A stretch of 64,000 bases of DNA, taken from the NCBI RefSeq assembly GCF_045679555.1, contig NC_092091.1, positions 18,660,072-18,724,071 of the forward strand, read 5' to 3'. A program made the position numbers and the translations under genes. This document shows, piece by piece, positions 11,223-22,351 of the stretch. A model generated the notes under the pieces. That model was not told the DNA's origin. It was given only the letters and a program-made list of their open reading frames with translations, and made no database searches. The stretch's first letter is position 1. The number at the start of each line of letters is the position of its first letter. Source of the DNA: Salvelinus alpinus. Lineage: Eukaryota; Chordata; Actinopteri; Salmoniformes; Salmonidae.

Positions 11223-12058
11223 TACACTGAACCAAAATATAAACGCAACATGTAAAGTGTTGTTCCCATGTTTCATGAGCTGAAATAACAAATTCCAGAA
11301 ATATTCCATACGCACAAAAAGCGTATTTCTCTCAAATTCTGTGCACAAATGTGTGTATATTCCTGTTAGTGAGCATTTCTCCTTTGCCAAGATAATCCAT
11401 CCACCTGACAGGTGTGGCATATCAAGAAGCTGATTAAACAGCTTGATCATTACACAGGTGCACCTTGTGCTGGGGACAATAAAAGGCCACTTTTAAAATG
11501 TACAGATTGTGACACAACACAATGCCACAGACATCTCAAGTTTAAAGGGAGTGTGGAATTGGCACGCTGACTGCAGAAATATCTGTTGAATTGAATGTTA
11601 ATTTCTCTACCATAAATTGCCTCCAACGAATGTCGTTTTAGAGAATAAAGCAGTACGTCCAACTGGCCTCACAACCACAAACCACTTGTAACCACGCAAG
11701 CCCAGGACCTCCACATCCGGCTTCTTCACATGTGGGATCGTCTGAGGGGAGGTGGGGGGGTGCTGAGGTAGTATTTATGTCTGTAATAAAGCCCTTTTGT
11801 AGGGAAAAACTAATTCTGATTGGCTGGGCCTGGCTCCTCAGTGGGTTGGCCTGGCTGCCAAGTGGGTGGGCCTATGCCTAGCCAGGCCCACCCACTGAGG
11901 AACCAGGCCCACCCATGGCTGCAGCCCTGCCCAGTCAAGTGAAATCCATAGATTAGGGTGTAATGAATTTATTCAATGGACTGATTTCATTATATGAACT
12001 GTAACTCAGTAAAATCATTTAAATTGTTGTATGTTGCATTTATATTTGTGTACAGTAT
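11223..12058 (+). mobile_element. Internally deleted Tc1-like element with both ends
   Basis: The left end (TACACTGAACCAAAATATAA, then AACGCAACATG) and right end (ATGTTGCATTTATATTTGTG, then TACAGTA) are inverse copies. The left arm is followed by the 5' UTR (ATAAAAGGCCACTTTTAAAA). The N-terminal transposase codons span about 11522-11745 and include a small in-exon deletion. Everything from the middle of the transposase to near the right end is gone. In its place, 11813-11935 holds a hairpin (GGGCCTGGCTCCTCAGTGGG paired with CCCACTGAGGAACCAGGCCC). At 836 bp it is a non-autonomous derivative. Confidence 0.9.
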
Positions 12059-12099
12059 AATTGCTATATCATTGATAATACATAATGATTGTCTAATGT

Positions 12100-12275
12100 G
12101 ATTATTGTGTGTCATTTCCTTATTTTTCTGGATTATATTTGTTTATTATTTACTTTTACTTTTTTATTACTAGGTATACTGCACTGTTGGAGCTAGAAAC
12201 ACAAGCTTTTCGCTGCACCTGCAATAACAACTGCAAATCTGTGTACGCAACCAATAAACTTTGATTTGATTTGAC
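12100..12275 (+). mobile_element. LINE 3' tail fragment
   Basis: ACACAAGCTTTTCGCTGCAC and a terminal AATAAACTTTGATTTGATTT show this to be another 3' end of the LINE family seen at 9966-10616. No coding sequence remains. Confidence 0.8.
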
Positions 12276-13928
12276 AAATAGAGGAGAGAGAGACACACCC
12301 ACCAATTGTATTATTGGCAGGTAGGCTTAGAGCTGCTGGATAATCCTGAACCCAACAAGAACAGACACGTGCACGTGAACACACACACACTTTAGTGGAT
12401 GGGAGAGTTTTACACTAACCCATTGACTAGGTCAGATACATACGGTCATATAGGCAAACACATAGCACAACACTGCCATCTCGATGCCTGGGCAGTTGGC
12501 AGACGCCTTGGTTGTGATCACACAATGTATGAGGCACAACATCTCTTGTTATTTCTCTCACACACAAGCCTTAGGCTTACTCTATTTGCAGCTCTTCTCA
12601 GAATATCAGAAACTCTCATGATCAGATATGGGGCCAGAGAGGAGGATGAATAGAAAAGATGGTCAACTACATGAACACAATAACACCTCTTTTCTCTCTC
12701 TCCGCTTCACCTTTAACCACCAGCAGAGGGCAGGAGAGAGCTGTTTCTTTGAGTCTTCACCATCACTGGCATCCTCTGTGAGTGAATGTGAACACAGATT
12801 TACATGCCCTAATGCCTCCATCTTCCCTCGATGGCCTGGCTGGAACTGGACTGCAGCTCAGATATGTTATGAGAAGCAAACTGATTGAATGTAGGTTAAC
12901 CCTCCAGTACAACATCTTATTTACCCATGTATGATGAACCTTGCATCTCATCACTCCAGTAGTTTTACAGGACCAGAAGCCTGTCTGATCTTACTAAGCA
13001 GCAACTATACTACATCAAAACATTTTTCAAAATCCACCACCAAATCCTGAGGAGAACATGGTGCCAGTGCCAGTCCTAATCATTAGGCCTTAATGTGGAT
13101 TAAATGGATAGGCTAGCCGCTGGTTCTACCAAATATGGGTCATCCTTGTTTTGTGGATTTGGCAGTAATCTGTGGATCCTTATAATCAGCAACCAAAATG
13201 GGTTAGTCTACTTACCCACAGTTAACCATCATTAATACCGAGTATAAATATATATAAGCTGAAGAACCCCTGTTAAAATGCTCAAAATAATCATGTCTAA
13301 ATCAACTCAACATCACTTCAAGCCCAGTGTAGACGAAGGGGATCCTCTTCTGGACTCTACACATGAATACCCATAGCCCTACCTAAAACACTCCTGGTGC
13401 TTATTCCACTGGTGGTGCACTTCCACAATCCACATTCAATTAGCCTCCATTCAATCAGTACTACTCCTTCACTGTGTCCTACCTGAGGAGAACCTTCAGG
13501 TAGAGCATATCACACACTGGGACCTTATCATCAATATGATGTTGCCTTATCAAACTCAAATAAACCATTCTCCCTGTGAGAGATATCTTAGCTATTCTGT
13601 CCAATGCATATACCAAAACACAGGATTCCCCCATATTAGTAGATTGCGTTCATATAGCCTACCCAATCGTTATACAGTCATCAGTGTGAGCTAAACGGTA
13701 ATAACAACTGATCTAGATATCATGACACAGCCTGCATTGGCCTATGGTTTAGCTGGTTTTATATTACAACTGTAATATTTGACAGAGGCACCTCAGAACG
13801 TCTTATTGTCTTGAAAGTGTCTGTTGACAACCAGAGTAGGCTGCTTAATATAATCTCATGTTACCATAACAAGCTCAGAAGTGAGTGGGTGTGTGAGGAT
13901 TATGGGCTTGGCTTGAATTCAACACAAA
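12276..13928. other. Non-coding, no feature recognised
   Basis: I see no exon with flanking splice signals, no RNA gene and no clear transposon end. The short open frames here have no recognisable motif. Confidence 0.5.
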
Positions 13929-15521
13929 CAGCCTTTAGATGGCGCTGCAGTGGATAGCTATTTTATTTGTTTTTGGACATCAGAACAGCGATCACTAACC
14001 TTGATTTTGATAATACTTTAAATTTCAACGAGTTGGCAGCTCTGTACGTTCTGCTTACTCCGGGCCAGGCCCCAATCCCCAAGACTCAAAATTATAAGCG
14101 ACGGCTCACAAGAGGCATATGAGCCAGCATCCTGACAAGACTACGTTGGCGAGCCAATAATCCGCCTCTACCCTCCGTTCTATTGACGAACGTACAGTCA
14201 CTAGAGAATAAACTGGACAAGCTCCGTTCGAGACAATCCTATCAACGGGACCTGAAGAACTGTAATATTCGATGTTTCTCGGAGTCGTGGCTGAACAAGG
14301 ACATGGATAATACACATCTAGCTGGTTTTTCCATGCATCGTCTAAACCGGACAGCAGGACGGCAGCCTCGGTTAAGACGAAGCGGGGAGGAATGTGTTAA
14401 AAACAGCTGGTGCACGATCTCTAATGTTAAGGAAGTCTTGAGATTTTGCTTGCTTAAATTAGAATACCTCATGATAAGCTGCAGACCATACTATTTACCA
14501 AGAGAGTTTTTATATTTATTTTTTGTAGCTGTATATTTACCACCACAAACCAATGCTGGCACTACAGCCAACACTCCACGAGCTGTATAGGGCCATAAGC
14601 AAACAAGAAAATGCTCATCCTTCTTGTGGCCTGTGATTTTAACGCAAGGAAACTGAAATAAGTTTTACCAAATTTTTACCAGCATGTCACCTGTGCAACT
14701 ATAGCCAACAAAACTCTGAGCTAAAGGCAAGAGCTGCTGCTATCAAGAGAAGGGTCACTAATATGGATGCTTATAAGAAATCCCGCTACAACCTCCAAAA
14801 ACAGGCAAAGCGTCAATACAGGACTAAGATCGAATCCTACTACGCCGGCTCTGATGCTCGTTAGATGTGGCATGGCTTGCAAACTATCACGGATTAAAAT
14901 GGAAATCCAGAAGCGAGCTGGCAAGTGATGCGAGCCTGCCAGACGAGCTAAATGCTTTATATTCTGGCTTCGAGACAAGCAACACTGAACCATGCATGAG
15001 GGCACTAGCTGTTCCGGACGACTGTGTGAGTAAGACCTTTAAATTGGTTAACATTCACAAGGCCGCAGGGATAGACGGATTACCAGGACGCATACTCAGA
15101 GCATGCGCTGTCCAGCTGGCAAGTGTCTTCACTGACATTTTCATTCTCTCTCTGACCCAGTCTGTAATACCTACATGCTTCAAACAGACCACCAAAGTCC
15201 CTGTGCCCAAGAACGCAGAGAAAACCAAGATCGCCCCGTAGCACTCACATCTGTAGCCATGAAATGCTTTGAAAGGCTGGTCATGGCTCGATCAACAACA
15301 TCATCCCAGACACCCTGGATCCACTCCAATTCGCATACCGCACCAACAGATCCACAGATGACGCAATCTCTATTGCACTCCACACTACCCTCTCCCACCT
15401 ATGTGAGAATGCTGTTCATTGACTACAGCTCAGTGTTCAAAACCATAGTGCCCTCCAAGCTCATCACTAAGCTCAGGACCCTGGGACTGAACACTTCCCT
15501 CTGAACACTTCCCACTTCCCT

Positions 15522-15589
15522 CTTATCGTCAGCAAACTTATTGATCATGGGTGCGTTCACCCATGATCAATAAGTTTGCTGACGATAAG
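15522..15589. repeat. Perfect 32-bp inverted repeat with 4-bp loop inside the LINE
   Basis: The left arm 15522-15553 (begins CTTATCGTCAGCAAACTT) is the exact reverse complement of the right arm 15558-15589 (ends AAGTTTGCTGACGATAAG), around the loop CGTT. The right arm is the native LINE sequence encoding the FADD active-site motif. The left arm replaces several hundred bases of reverse transcriptase. Confidence 0.95.
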
Positions 15590-15836
15590 ACGGTGGTAGA
15601 CCTGATCACTGACGATGATGAGACAGCCTATAAGGAGGAGGTCAGTGACCTCGGAGTGTGGTGCTAGAACAACAACCTCTACCTCACTGTCAGTAAGACA
15701 AAGGAGCTGATTGTGGACTACAGGAAACGGAGGGACGAGCATGCCCCCATCCACATCGACGGGGCTGTAGTGGAGTGGGTCGAGAGCTTCAAGTTCCTTG
15801 GTGTCCACATCAATAAGGAATTATCATGGTCCACAC

Positions 15837-17249
15837 TAGAGGTCGACAGATTAATTAGGGCCAATTTCAAGTTTTCATAACAATCGGTAATCTGCATTTT
15901 TGGATGCCTGCGTGGCAGGCTGACCACCTGTTACGCGAGTGCAGCAAGAAGCCAAGGTAAGTTGCTAGCTAGCATTAAACTTATCTTATAAAAAACAATC
16001 AATCTTAACATAATCACTAGTTAACTACACATGGTTGATGATATTACTAGTTTAACTAGTTTGTCCTGCGTTGCATATAATCAATGCGGTGCCTGTTAAT
16101 TTATCATTGAATCACAGTCTACTTCGCCAAATGGGTGATGATTTAGCAAAAGCGCATTTGTGAAAAAAGCACTATCATTGCACCAATGTATCTAACTATA
16201 AACATCAATGCCTTTCTTAAAATCAACACACAAGTATTATTATTTTTTTTTTTAAACCTGCATATTTAGAAATTCATGTTAGCAGGCAATATTAACTAGG
16301 GAAATTGTGTCACTTCTCTTGTGTTCCAGTGCAAGCAGAGTCAGGGTATATGCAGCAGTTTGGGCCGCTTGGCTCGTTGCGAACTGTGTGAAGACCATTT
16401 CTTCCTAACAAAGACCGTAATTAATTTGCCAGAATTTTACATAATTATGACATAACATTGAAGGTTGTGCAATGTAACAGCAATATTTAGACTTAGGGTT
16501 GCCACCCATTTGATAAAATATGGAACGGTTCTGTATTTCACTGAAAGAATAAACGTTTTGTTTTCAAAATGATAGTTTCCGGATTTGACCATATTAAATG
16601 ACCTAAGGCTCGTATTTCTGTGTGTTTATTATATTATAATTAAGTCTATGATTTGATATTTGATAGAGCAGTCTAACTGAGCGGTGGTAGGCAGCAGCAG
16701 GCTTCTAAGCATTCATTCAAACAGCACTTTCCTGCGTTTTCCAGCAGCTTGCAATGCTTGAAGCACAGCGCTGTTTATGACTTCAACTCCCAAGATTAGG
16801 CTGGCAATATTATAGTGCCTATAAGAACATCCAATAGTCAAAGGTATATGAAATACAAATGGTTTAGAGAGAAATAGTCCTATAATTCCTATAATAACTA
16901 CAACCTAAAACTTCTTAACTGGGAATATTGAAGACTCATGTTAAAAGGAACCACCAGCCTTCACATGTTCTGAGCAAGGAACTTAAACATGAGCTTTTTT
17001 ACATGGCACATATTGCACTTTTACTTTCTTCTCCAACACTGTGTTTGCATTATTTAAACCAAATTTGAGACTAAATTGATTTTATTTATGTATTATATTA
17101 AGTTAAAATAAAAGTGTTCATTCAGTATTGTTGTAATTGTCATTATTACAAATATTATTATAAAAATCGGCCGATTAATCGGTATCGGATTTCTTTGGTC
17201 CTCCAATAATCGGTATCGGCGTTGAAAAATCATAATCGGTCAACCTCTA
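15837..17249. mobile_element. Non-autonomous hAT element with 8-bp target-site duplication
   Basis: The ends are inverse: TAGAGGTCGACAGATTA on the left and, read inward from the right, TAGAGGTTGACCGATTA. The flanks are 8-bp duplications, GTCCACAC (15829-15836) and GTTCACAC (17250-17257), differing at one base; 8 bp is the hAT hallmark. Subterminal ATCGGCCGATTAATCGG-type motifs cluster at the right end (about 17165-17235). No transposase is visible in the 1.4-kb interior, so it would have to be moved by a relative. Its removal restores the LINE frame region. Confidence 0.92.
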
Positions 17250-17478
17250 GTTCACACACACCAAGACAGTCGTGAAGAAGGCACAACAACGCCTCCTCCC
17301 CCTCAGGAGGCTGAAAAGATTTGCCATTGGCCCTCAGATCCTCAAAAAGTTATACAGCTGTACCATTGAAAGCATCTTGACTGGCTGCCTCACTAGTTGG
17401 TAAGTCAACCGCTTGGGTTCTGACCACAAGGCGCTATAGAGGGTAGTGCATACTGCCTAGTACATCACATGGGCCAAC

Positions 17479-18592
17479 TACTCTGCTGAGCTGTGGATAT
17501 CAGATCCATTCAGCCAGGCCACAGTATCGATGAAGCAGCATTGGCTGAGCAGATCTGTCCAACAGGGACTGAACTCCTGAGCTTCCCCCTCTTGCTCACT
17601 CACACTCAAATACACTTCCCTTTGACACACTCTCAGTCCATACATCTCTGACCAGGGACATATACGGTACTGATAAGGCCTATATGGCACAGCTCTCATC
17701 ACTAGCAATGTGAATTGACAATCTACACAAACAAACCGTAAACAAGTGCATATAAGCTTCAGGTCACTGATGTCCAGTCAGCAGAACCAACCAACAAGGT
17801 CTGGTCCGCTGTATTGGCTCTTCACCATCACTAAGTGATCCTCTCTGGGAATCAATTAAATGAATGAATTAACCTAAGTCAGCGGTTGTGCTGAGGTCTG
17901 CTCAGACAACGTTGAAGCCTGTACCTAGTCCTCTGACTTCCATAGAAGAACCACCACAACGTAGTCAGGTACCATGGTCCTCTGTAGCTCAGTTAGTAGA
18001 GCATCGCCCTAGCAATGGCAGGATAGTGGGTTCGATTTCTGGGACCACCTGTACGTAAAATGTATGAGAGTAGGTTGCTTTGGATAAAAGCATCTGCTAA
18101 ATGGCATATTATATTATAATTATATATACCTATTTATAACTTTGACTTAACTCCAAGAGTGGGAGTTGTAAGCTGCAGCAATATTATTCAGCTACCGCAG
18201 AAAAAACATTTGTCTGAATTCCAGAGAACATTACGCTACCTGGCTGCCTCACTCCATTGCACCACACACAGTCCTGTTCGCTAGCCTGCTCCCATCTTCC
18301 ATCAGCTGGCGAAACACAAGACAAAAATCAATGCTGTTGATGTAGCAACATCAATCAGTCTGCATTGGGCTCATACAGGGATCTACATTACAGCAGTACA
18401 CAGGGAGGGAGCAGAATTATACGACACACACTGTTAGCACTGAGGCTGGGATATTTATAGGAGTTAGGAGTTAAGATACAGTATCACTAACAACACAAAC
18501 GCTGTGATACACAGAATTATGGCAATGTCATTGAAGCTCTGGCGCATGGGTACTCAAGCACTATTTAAGAAGGTCCGGTCACACACAGTTTA
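17479..18592. other. Non-coding apart from one SINE
   Basis: Only the tRNA-headed SINE at 17977-18115 is recognised. The remainder shows no exon or transposon end. Confidence 0.5.
17977..18115 (+). mobile_element. tRNA-derived SINE
   Basis: The head GTCCTCTGTAGCTCAGTTAG, then TAGAGCAT (A box) and GGGTTCGATTTC (B box), is followed by the short tail TTTGGATAAAAGCATCTGCT, then AAATGGCATA. That tail is a diverged form of the GTCGCTCTGGATAAGAGCGT tail of the SINE at 40734. It is not a functional tRNA: the anticodon arm is degenerate and no acceptor stem closes. Confidence 0.85.
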
Positions 18593-20337
18593 TACAGTGC
18601 ATTTGGAAAGTATGCAGACCCTTTGACTTTTTCCACATTTTCTTACGTTACAGCCTTATTCTAAAATTGATTAAATAGTTGTTTTTTCTCTCTCATCAAT
18701 TTACACACAATACCCCATAATGACGAAGCAAAAACAGGTTTTTAGAAATGTTTGCAAATTTATTTTTTTACTATTTAAAAGTAAAAAACTGAAAGATAAC
18801 ATTTACATAAGTATTCAGACCTTTTACTCAGTACTTTGTTGAAGCACTTTTGGTAGCGATTACAGTATCGAAGACTTCTTGGGTATGACGCTACAAGCTT
18901 GGCACACCTCTATTTGGGGAGTTTCTCCCATTCTTCTCTGCAGATCCTCTCAAGCTCTGTCAGGTTGGATGGGAAGTGTCGCTGCACAGCTATTTTCAGG
19001 TCTCTCCAGAGATGTTCGTTCTGGTTCAAGTCCGGGCTCTGGCTGGGCCACTCAATGGCCCTAGGACCATGCCTCAGGACTACCTGGCATGATGACTCCT
19101 TGCTGTCCCCAGTCCACCTGGCCGTGCTGCTGCTCCAGTTTCAACTGTTCTGCCTGCGGCTATGGAACCCTGACCTGTTCACCGGACGTGCTACCTGTCC
19201 CAGACCTGCTGTTTTCAACTCTCTAGAGACAGCAGGAGCGGTAGAGATACTCTTAATGATCGGCTATGAAAAGCCAACTGCTATTTACTCCTGAGGTGCT
19301 GACTTGCTGCACCCTCGACAACTACTGTGATTATTATTATTTGACTATGCTGGTCATTTATGAACATTTGAACATCTTGGCCATGTTCTGTTATAATCTC
19401 CACCCGGCACAGCCAGAAGAGGACTGGCCACCCCTCATAGCCTGGTTCCTCTCTAGGTTTCTTCCTAGGTTTTGGCCTTTCTAGGGAGTTTTTCCTAGGC
19501 ACCGTGCTTCTACACCTGCATTGCTTGCTGTTTGGGGTTTTAGGCTGGGTTTCTGTACAGCACTTTGATATATCAGCTGATGTAAGAAGGGCTATATAAA
19601 TACATTTGATTTGATTCAGCGACTTGTCCCGAAGCCACTCCTGTATTGTCTTGGCTGTGTGCTTAGGGTCATTGTTCTGTTGGAAGGTGAACCTTCGCCC
19701 CAGTCTGAGGTCCTGAGCACTCTAGAGCAGGTTTTCATTAAGGATCTCTCTGTACTTTGCTCCATTCATCTTTTCCTCGATCCTGACTAGTCTCCCAGTC
19801 CCTGCCGCTGAAAAACATCCCGACAGCATGATTCTGCCACCACTATGCCAGGTTTCCTCCAGACATGACGCATGGCATTCAGGCCAAAGAGTTCAATCTT
19901 GGTTTCATCAGACCAGAGAATCTTGTTTCTCATGGTCTGAGAGTCCTTTAGGTTCCTTTTGGCAAACACCAAGCAAGCTGTCATGTGCCTTTTACTGAGG
20001 AGTGGATTTCGTCTGGCCACTCTACCATAAAGGCCTGATTGGTGGAGAGCTGCAGAGATGGTTGTCCTTCTGGAAGGTTCTCCCATCTCCACAGAAGAAC
20101 TCTGGAGCTCTGTCAGAGTGACCGTTGGCCCTTCTCCCCCGATTGCTTAGTTTGGCCGGGCGGCCAGCTCTAGGAAGAGTCTTGGTGGTTCCAAACTTCT
20201 TCCATTTAAGAATTTTGGAGGCCACTGTGTTCTTGGAGACCTTACATGCTGCAGAAATGTTTTGGTAACCATTTTAATCAATTTTAGAAAAAGGCTGTAA
20301 CCTAACAAAATGTCTGAATACTTTCCGAATGCACTGT
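18593..20337 (-). mobile_element. Tc1-like element, decayed, carrying a LINE insertion
   Basis: The left end TACAGTGCATTTGGAAAGTA and the inverse right end TACTTTCCGAATGCACTG define the element. The right flanking TA has become TG. The transposase is on the minus strand: helix-turn-helix remnants at about 20022-20225, and [16 protein letters not shown] with the first catalytic Asp at about 19885-19925. The C-terminal half is fragmented. A LINE 3' end has inserted at about 19058-19615 within the transposase. The element at 52663-55770 is a second copy of the same family. Confidence 0.9.
19058..19615 (+). mobile_element. LINE 3' UTR fragment inserted in the Tc1 element
   Basis: Sequence unrelated to the Tc1 begins after GGGCCACTCAA and ends in AGGGCTATATAAATACATTT, then GATTTGATT, a LINE-type 3' tail. 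The Tc1 sequence then resumes with CAGCGACTTGTCCCGAAGCC. Open frames through it are short and carry no reverse transcriptase motif, so this is 3' UTR only. The family differs from the other LINEs in the window. Confidence 0.8.
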
Positions 20338-21527
20338 GAGTGGCAAAGGTTTGGATGAATATTGTAATTTAATCGGCATAGTAACAAACCGCCAACACGC
20401 AACCCATGCAACCCCAAACTGTTCACACCTCTCTTATTGCCAGAAAGAAAATGTTGCTGCAATTCTACACATTTTGCCATAGGGCGTTGAGAACATTTAG
20501 CAGTTTTTAGCACCCATTTTGCCATGTCTTATGGGTGTTCATATGATATTGGAGTGACTCAACAAAAAGAAAATGGGGGACCCCTGGTGGACGAGGCCCC
20601 TGGGCACATAATCTGGTTATAATAACTATGATTTTTTAAGTAGGGACCTGCGGTCCATATTGACCCCGTTTTGGGTCCGGATCCGGACCGCTGTCCGCCA
20701 GTTGAGTATGGCTTCTCTAGTGGTTTTGAGTTTAATGCTAGCAGAAATCATAAACTCAGAATTGAGATGACTGAGTCATCTCGAACCATATCTTTAGAGT
20801 TAGGGGAGGTTTAGCCATCCTTCATCTCAGTGTGTTAACCTACAAATCTATCTGATAATGCATATAAAGTGCAAAAACTAACTACAAACAGGTATAATCA
20901 TCATGTAATAATTCTGGCAGCATTGAAGCTGGACATGGAAAGGTTGATCCATGACTCATTCAGGCAGTCGCCCAGGCAGTCATGCCAGGATAAGTGTGAG
21001 CATGCAGCCTCCTGTATGCCTGTGTGAATGAGTTGGTGATAGGATCACATTACTAGTTACTAACCGACTGTAAACCACTGAATAAATAAGCAACAGTTGG
21101 ATGAAAAGTGCATGTTCTGATAGAAAGTGAACCTCTGGCCAGGATGATGAACAAATCCCTCTATCCCTCCACCCCCACACACAGTCAATACCTTGTTCAT
21201 AACATAGACCATAAAACAAATCAAAGACGAAAGATTCTATCAAGTCATAAGTTATGTCTTGTAGAAATAACTGGCTGCCAAGGCCTAAAAAACTTCCCCC
21301 AGAAACCATTTAAAGGGCAGTGAGCAAACTTAATCTGTCAAGAGGCAGCATGAATGAGACAGATGGAAGAGAATATGAGGCACTCAGGCCCAATTCAGAC
21401 TGTCTGCAGAATATACTCTATTTCAGAACCATCCCATCTACATAACCTAACACAAATGTACACATGGACATGAAGACTCTCTCTCACACACACACATACA
21501 CTCTGCACCACACCCAGCAGCACTCTT

Positions 21528-21581
<54 letters not shown>

Positions 21582-22351
21582 CTGTTCTGTTTCGCTGTAG
21601 CTGTTGCTGAGGATCAGTGAAAGGAGCCTCTGTTCTTCCCAGCTTTGTTGTGATCTTCCTTTCTCAGGCCCTGTGTTGTTCTGATGGCAGGGTGTGGCCA
21701 GGTCAGATGTCAGCCAAATAGGCAGGGGGGGGGTCGACGGGTGGGCGTAACCCTCCAGGGGCTGGGGGGTGCAAACAGAAGAGAGTTCTCTCCATATGAA
21801 TGGCGAGGAGGCTGTGATGTGGGTCAATGGTACGACTGCTTTGCTTTGGCCCCCTCTGGTTTCAGTTAGGTCTATATGAGCCTCCTGTCTGTAGCAATAG
21901 ACAGACATGTAGACATAGCCCTCCTGAGGGGCCTACCCCATACACAAAACAACATACACACGTGGGCACACATGATAAGCTTATACGCTCATGCGCACGT
22001 GCACAAACATGCACACACACAGAAAATGTATGGACAGGAAGGACAACTTGTTGCCTGAGTATTGCTATGATGTCACCTGAGAACATGTCATGCGTTTGTT
22101 TGTTGTGGTTTCCACTCCGGCTCAAAGTGTGTCTCTACAGAGAGATTGTTCCAAGCAGCAGCCAAGCTTTAACAAAACATACAGTTATGACATTTAAAGG
22201 TGGCAAAAGCCAAGATAGAGTGTGATACAGGTAAATTTTGTAAGGTCTCTTTCAGAGCAATGTCAATACTCATGAAGTCACACATGATGTCAATAGACCC
22301 AATTTCAATCAACTGAAATTGATAGATACATTGTAATAGATCCAGTAAAAC
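20338..22351. other. Non-coding with a (GT)n tract
   Basis: No gene is seen. A GGTCCGGATCCGGACC palindromic patch lies at about 20674-20690, and the (GT)n tract at about 21531-21580. The open frames nearby are translations of the repeat. Confidence 0.5.
21531..21580. repeat. (GT)n microsatellite
   Basis: About 25 uninterrupted GT dinucleotides. Confidence 0.97.

Larger units (their letters stand above)
13929..17478 (+). mobile_element. Long LINE copy (endonuclease and reverse transcriptase), split by a hAT insertion
   Basis: The 5' UTR-like start (TTTAGATGGCGCTGCAGTGG) is retained. An APE-type endonuclease part reads from about 14183 (NVQSLENKLD, FSESWLNKDMDN, EYLMISCRP) to 14590. Large deletions follow, then the reverse transcriptase: HKAAGIDGLPGRILRACA (about 15060), [34 protein letters not shown]. 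After a deletion and a local inverted duplication (15522-15589) come FADDKTVVD and VESFKFLGVHI. A stop precedes ALTSVAMK (15239-15241), and other frame breaks occur. At 15837-17249 a hAT element interrupts it, after which TKTVVKKAQQR-like coding resumes and ends near 17478 without a 3' UTR. It is non-functional. Confidence 0.9.

Noticed and set aside
17977-18050. Possible tRNA gene (A and B boxes)
   Set aside because: The acceptor and anticodon stems do not close, and the sequence continues into a SINE tail.
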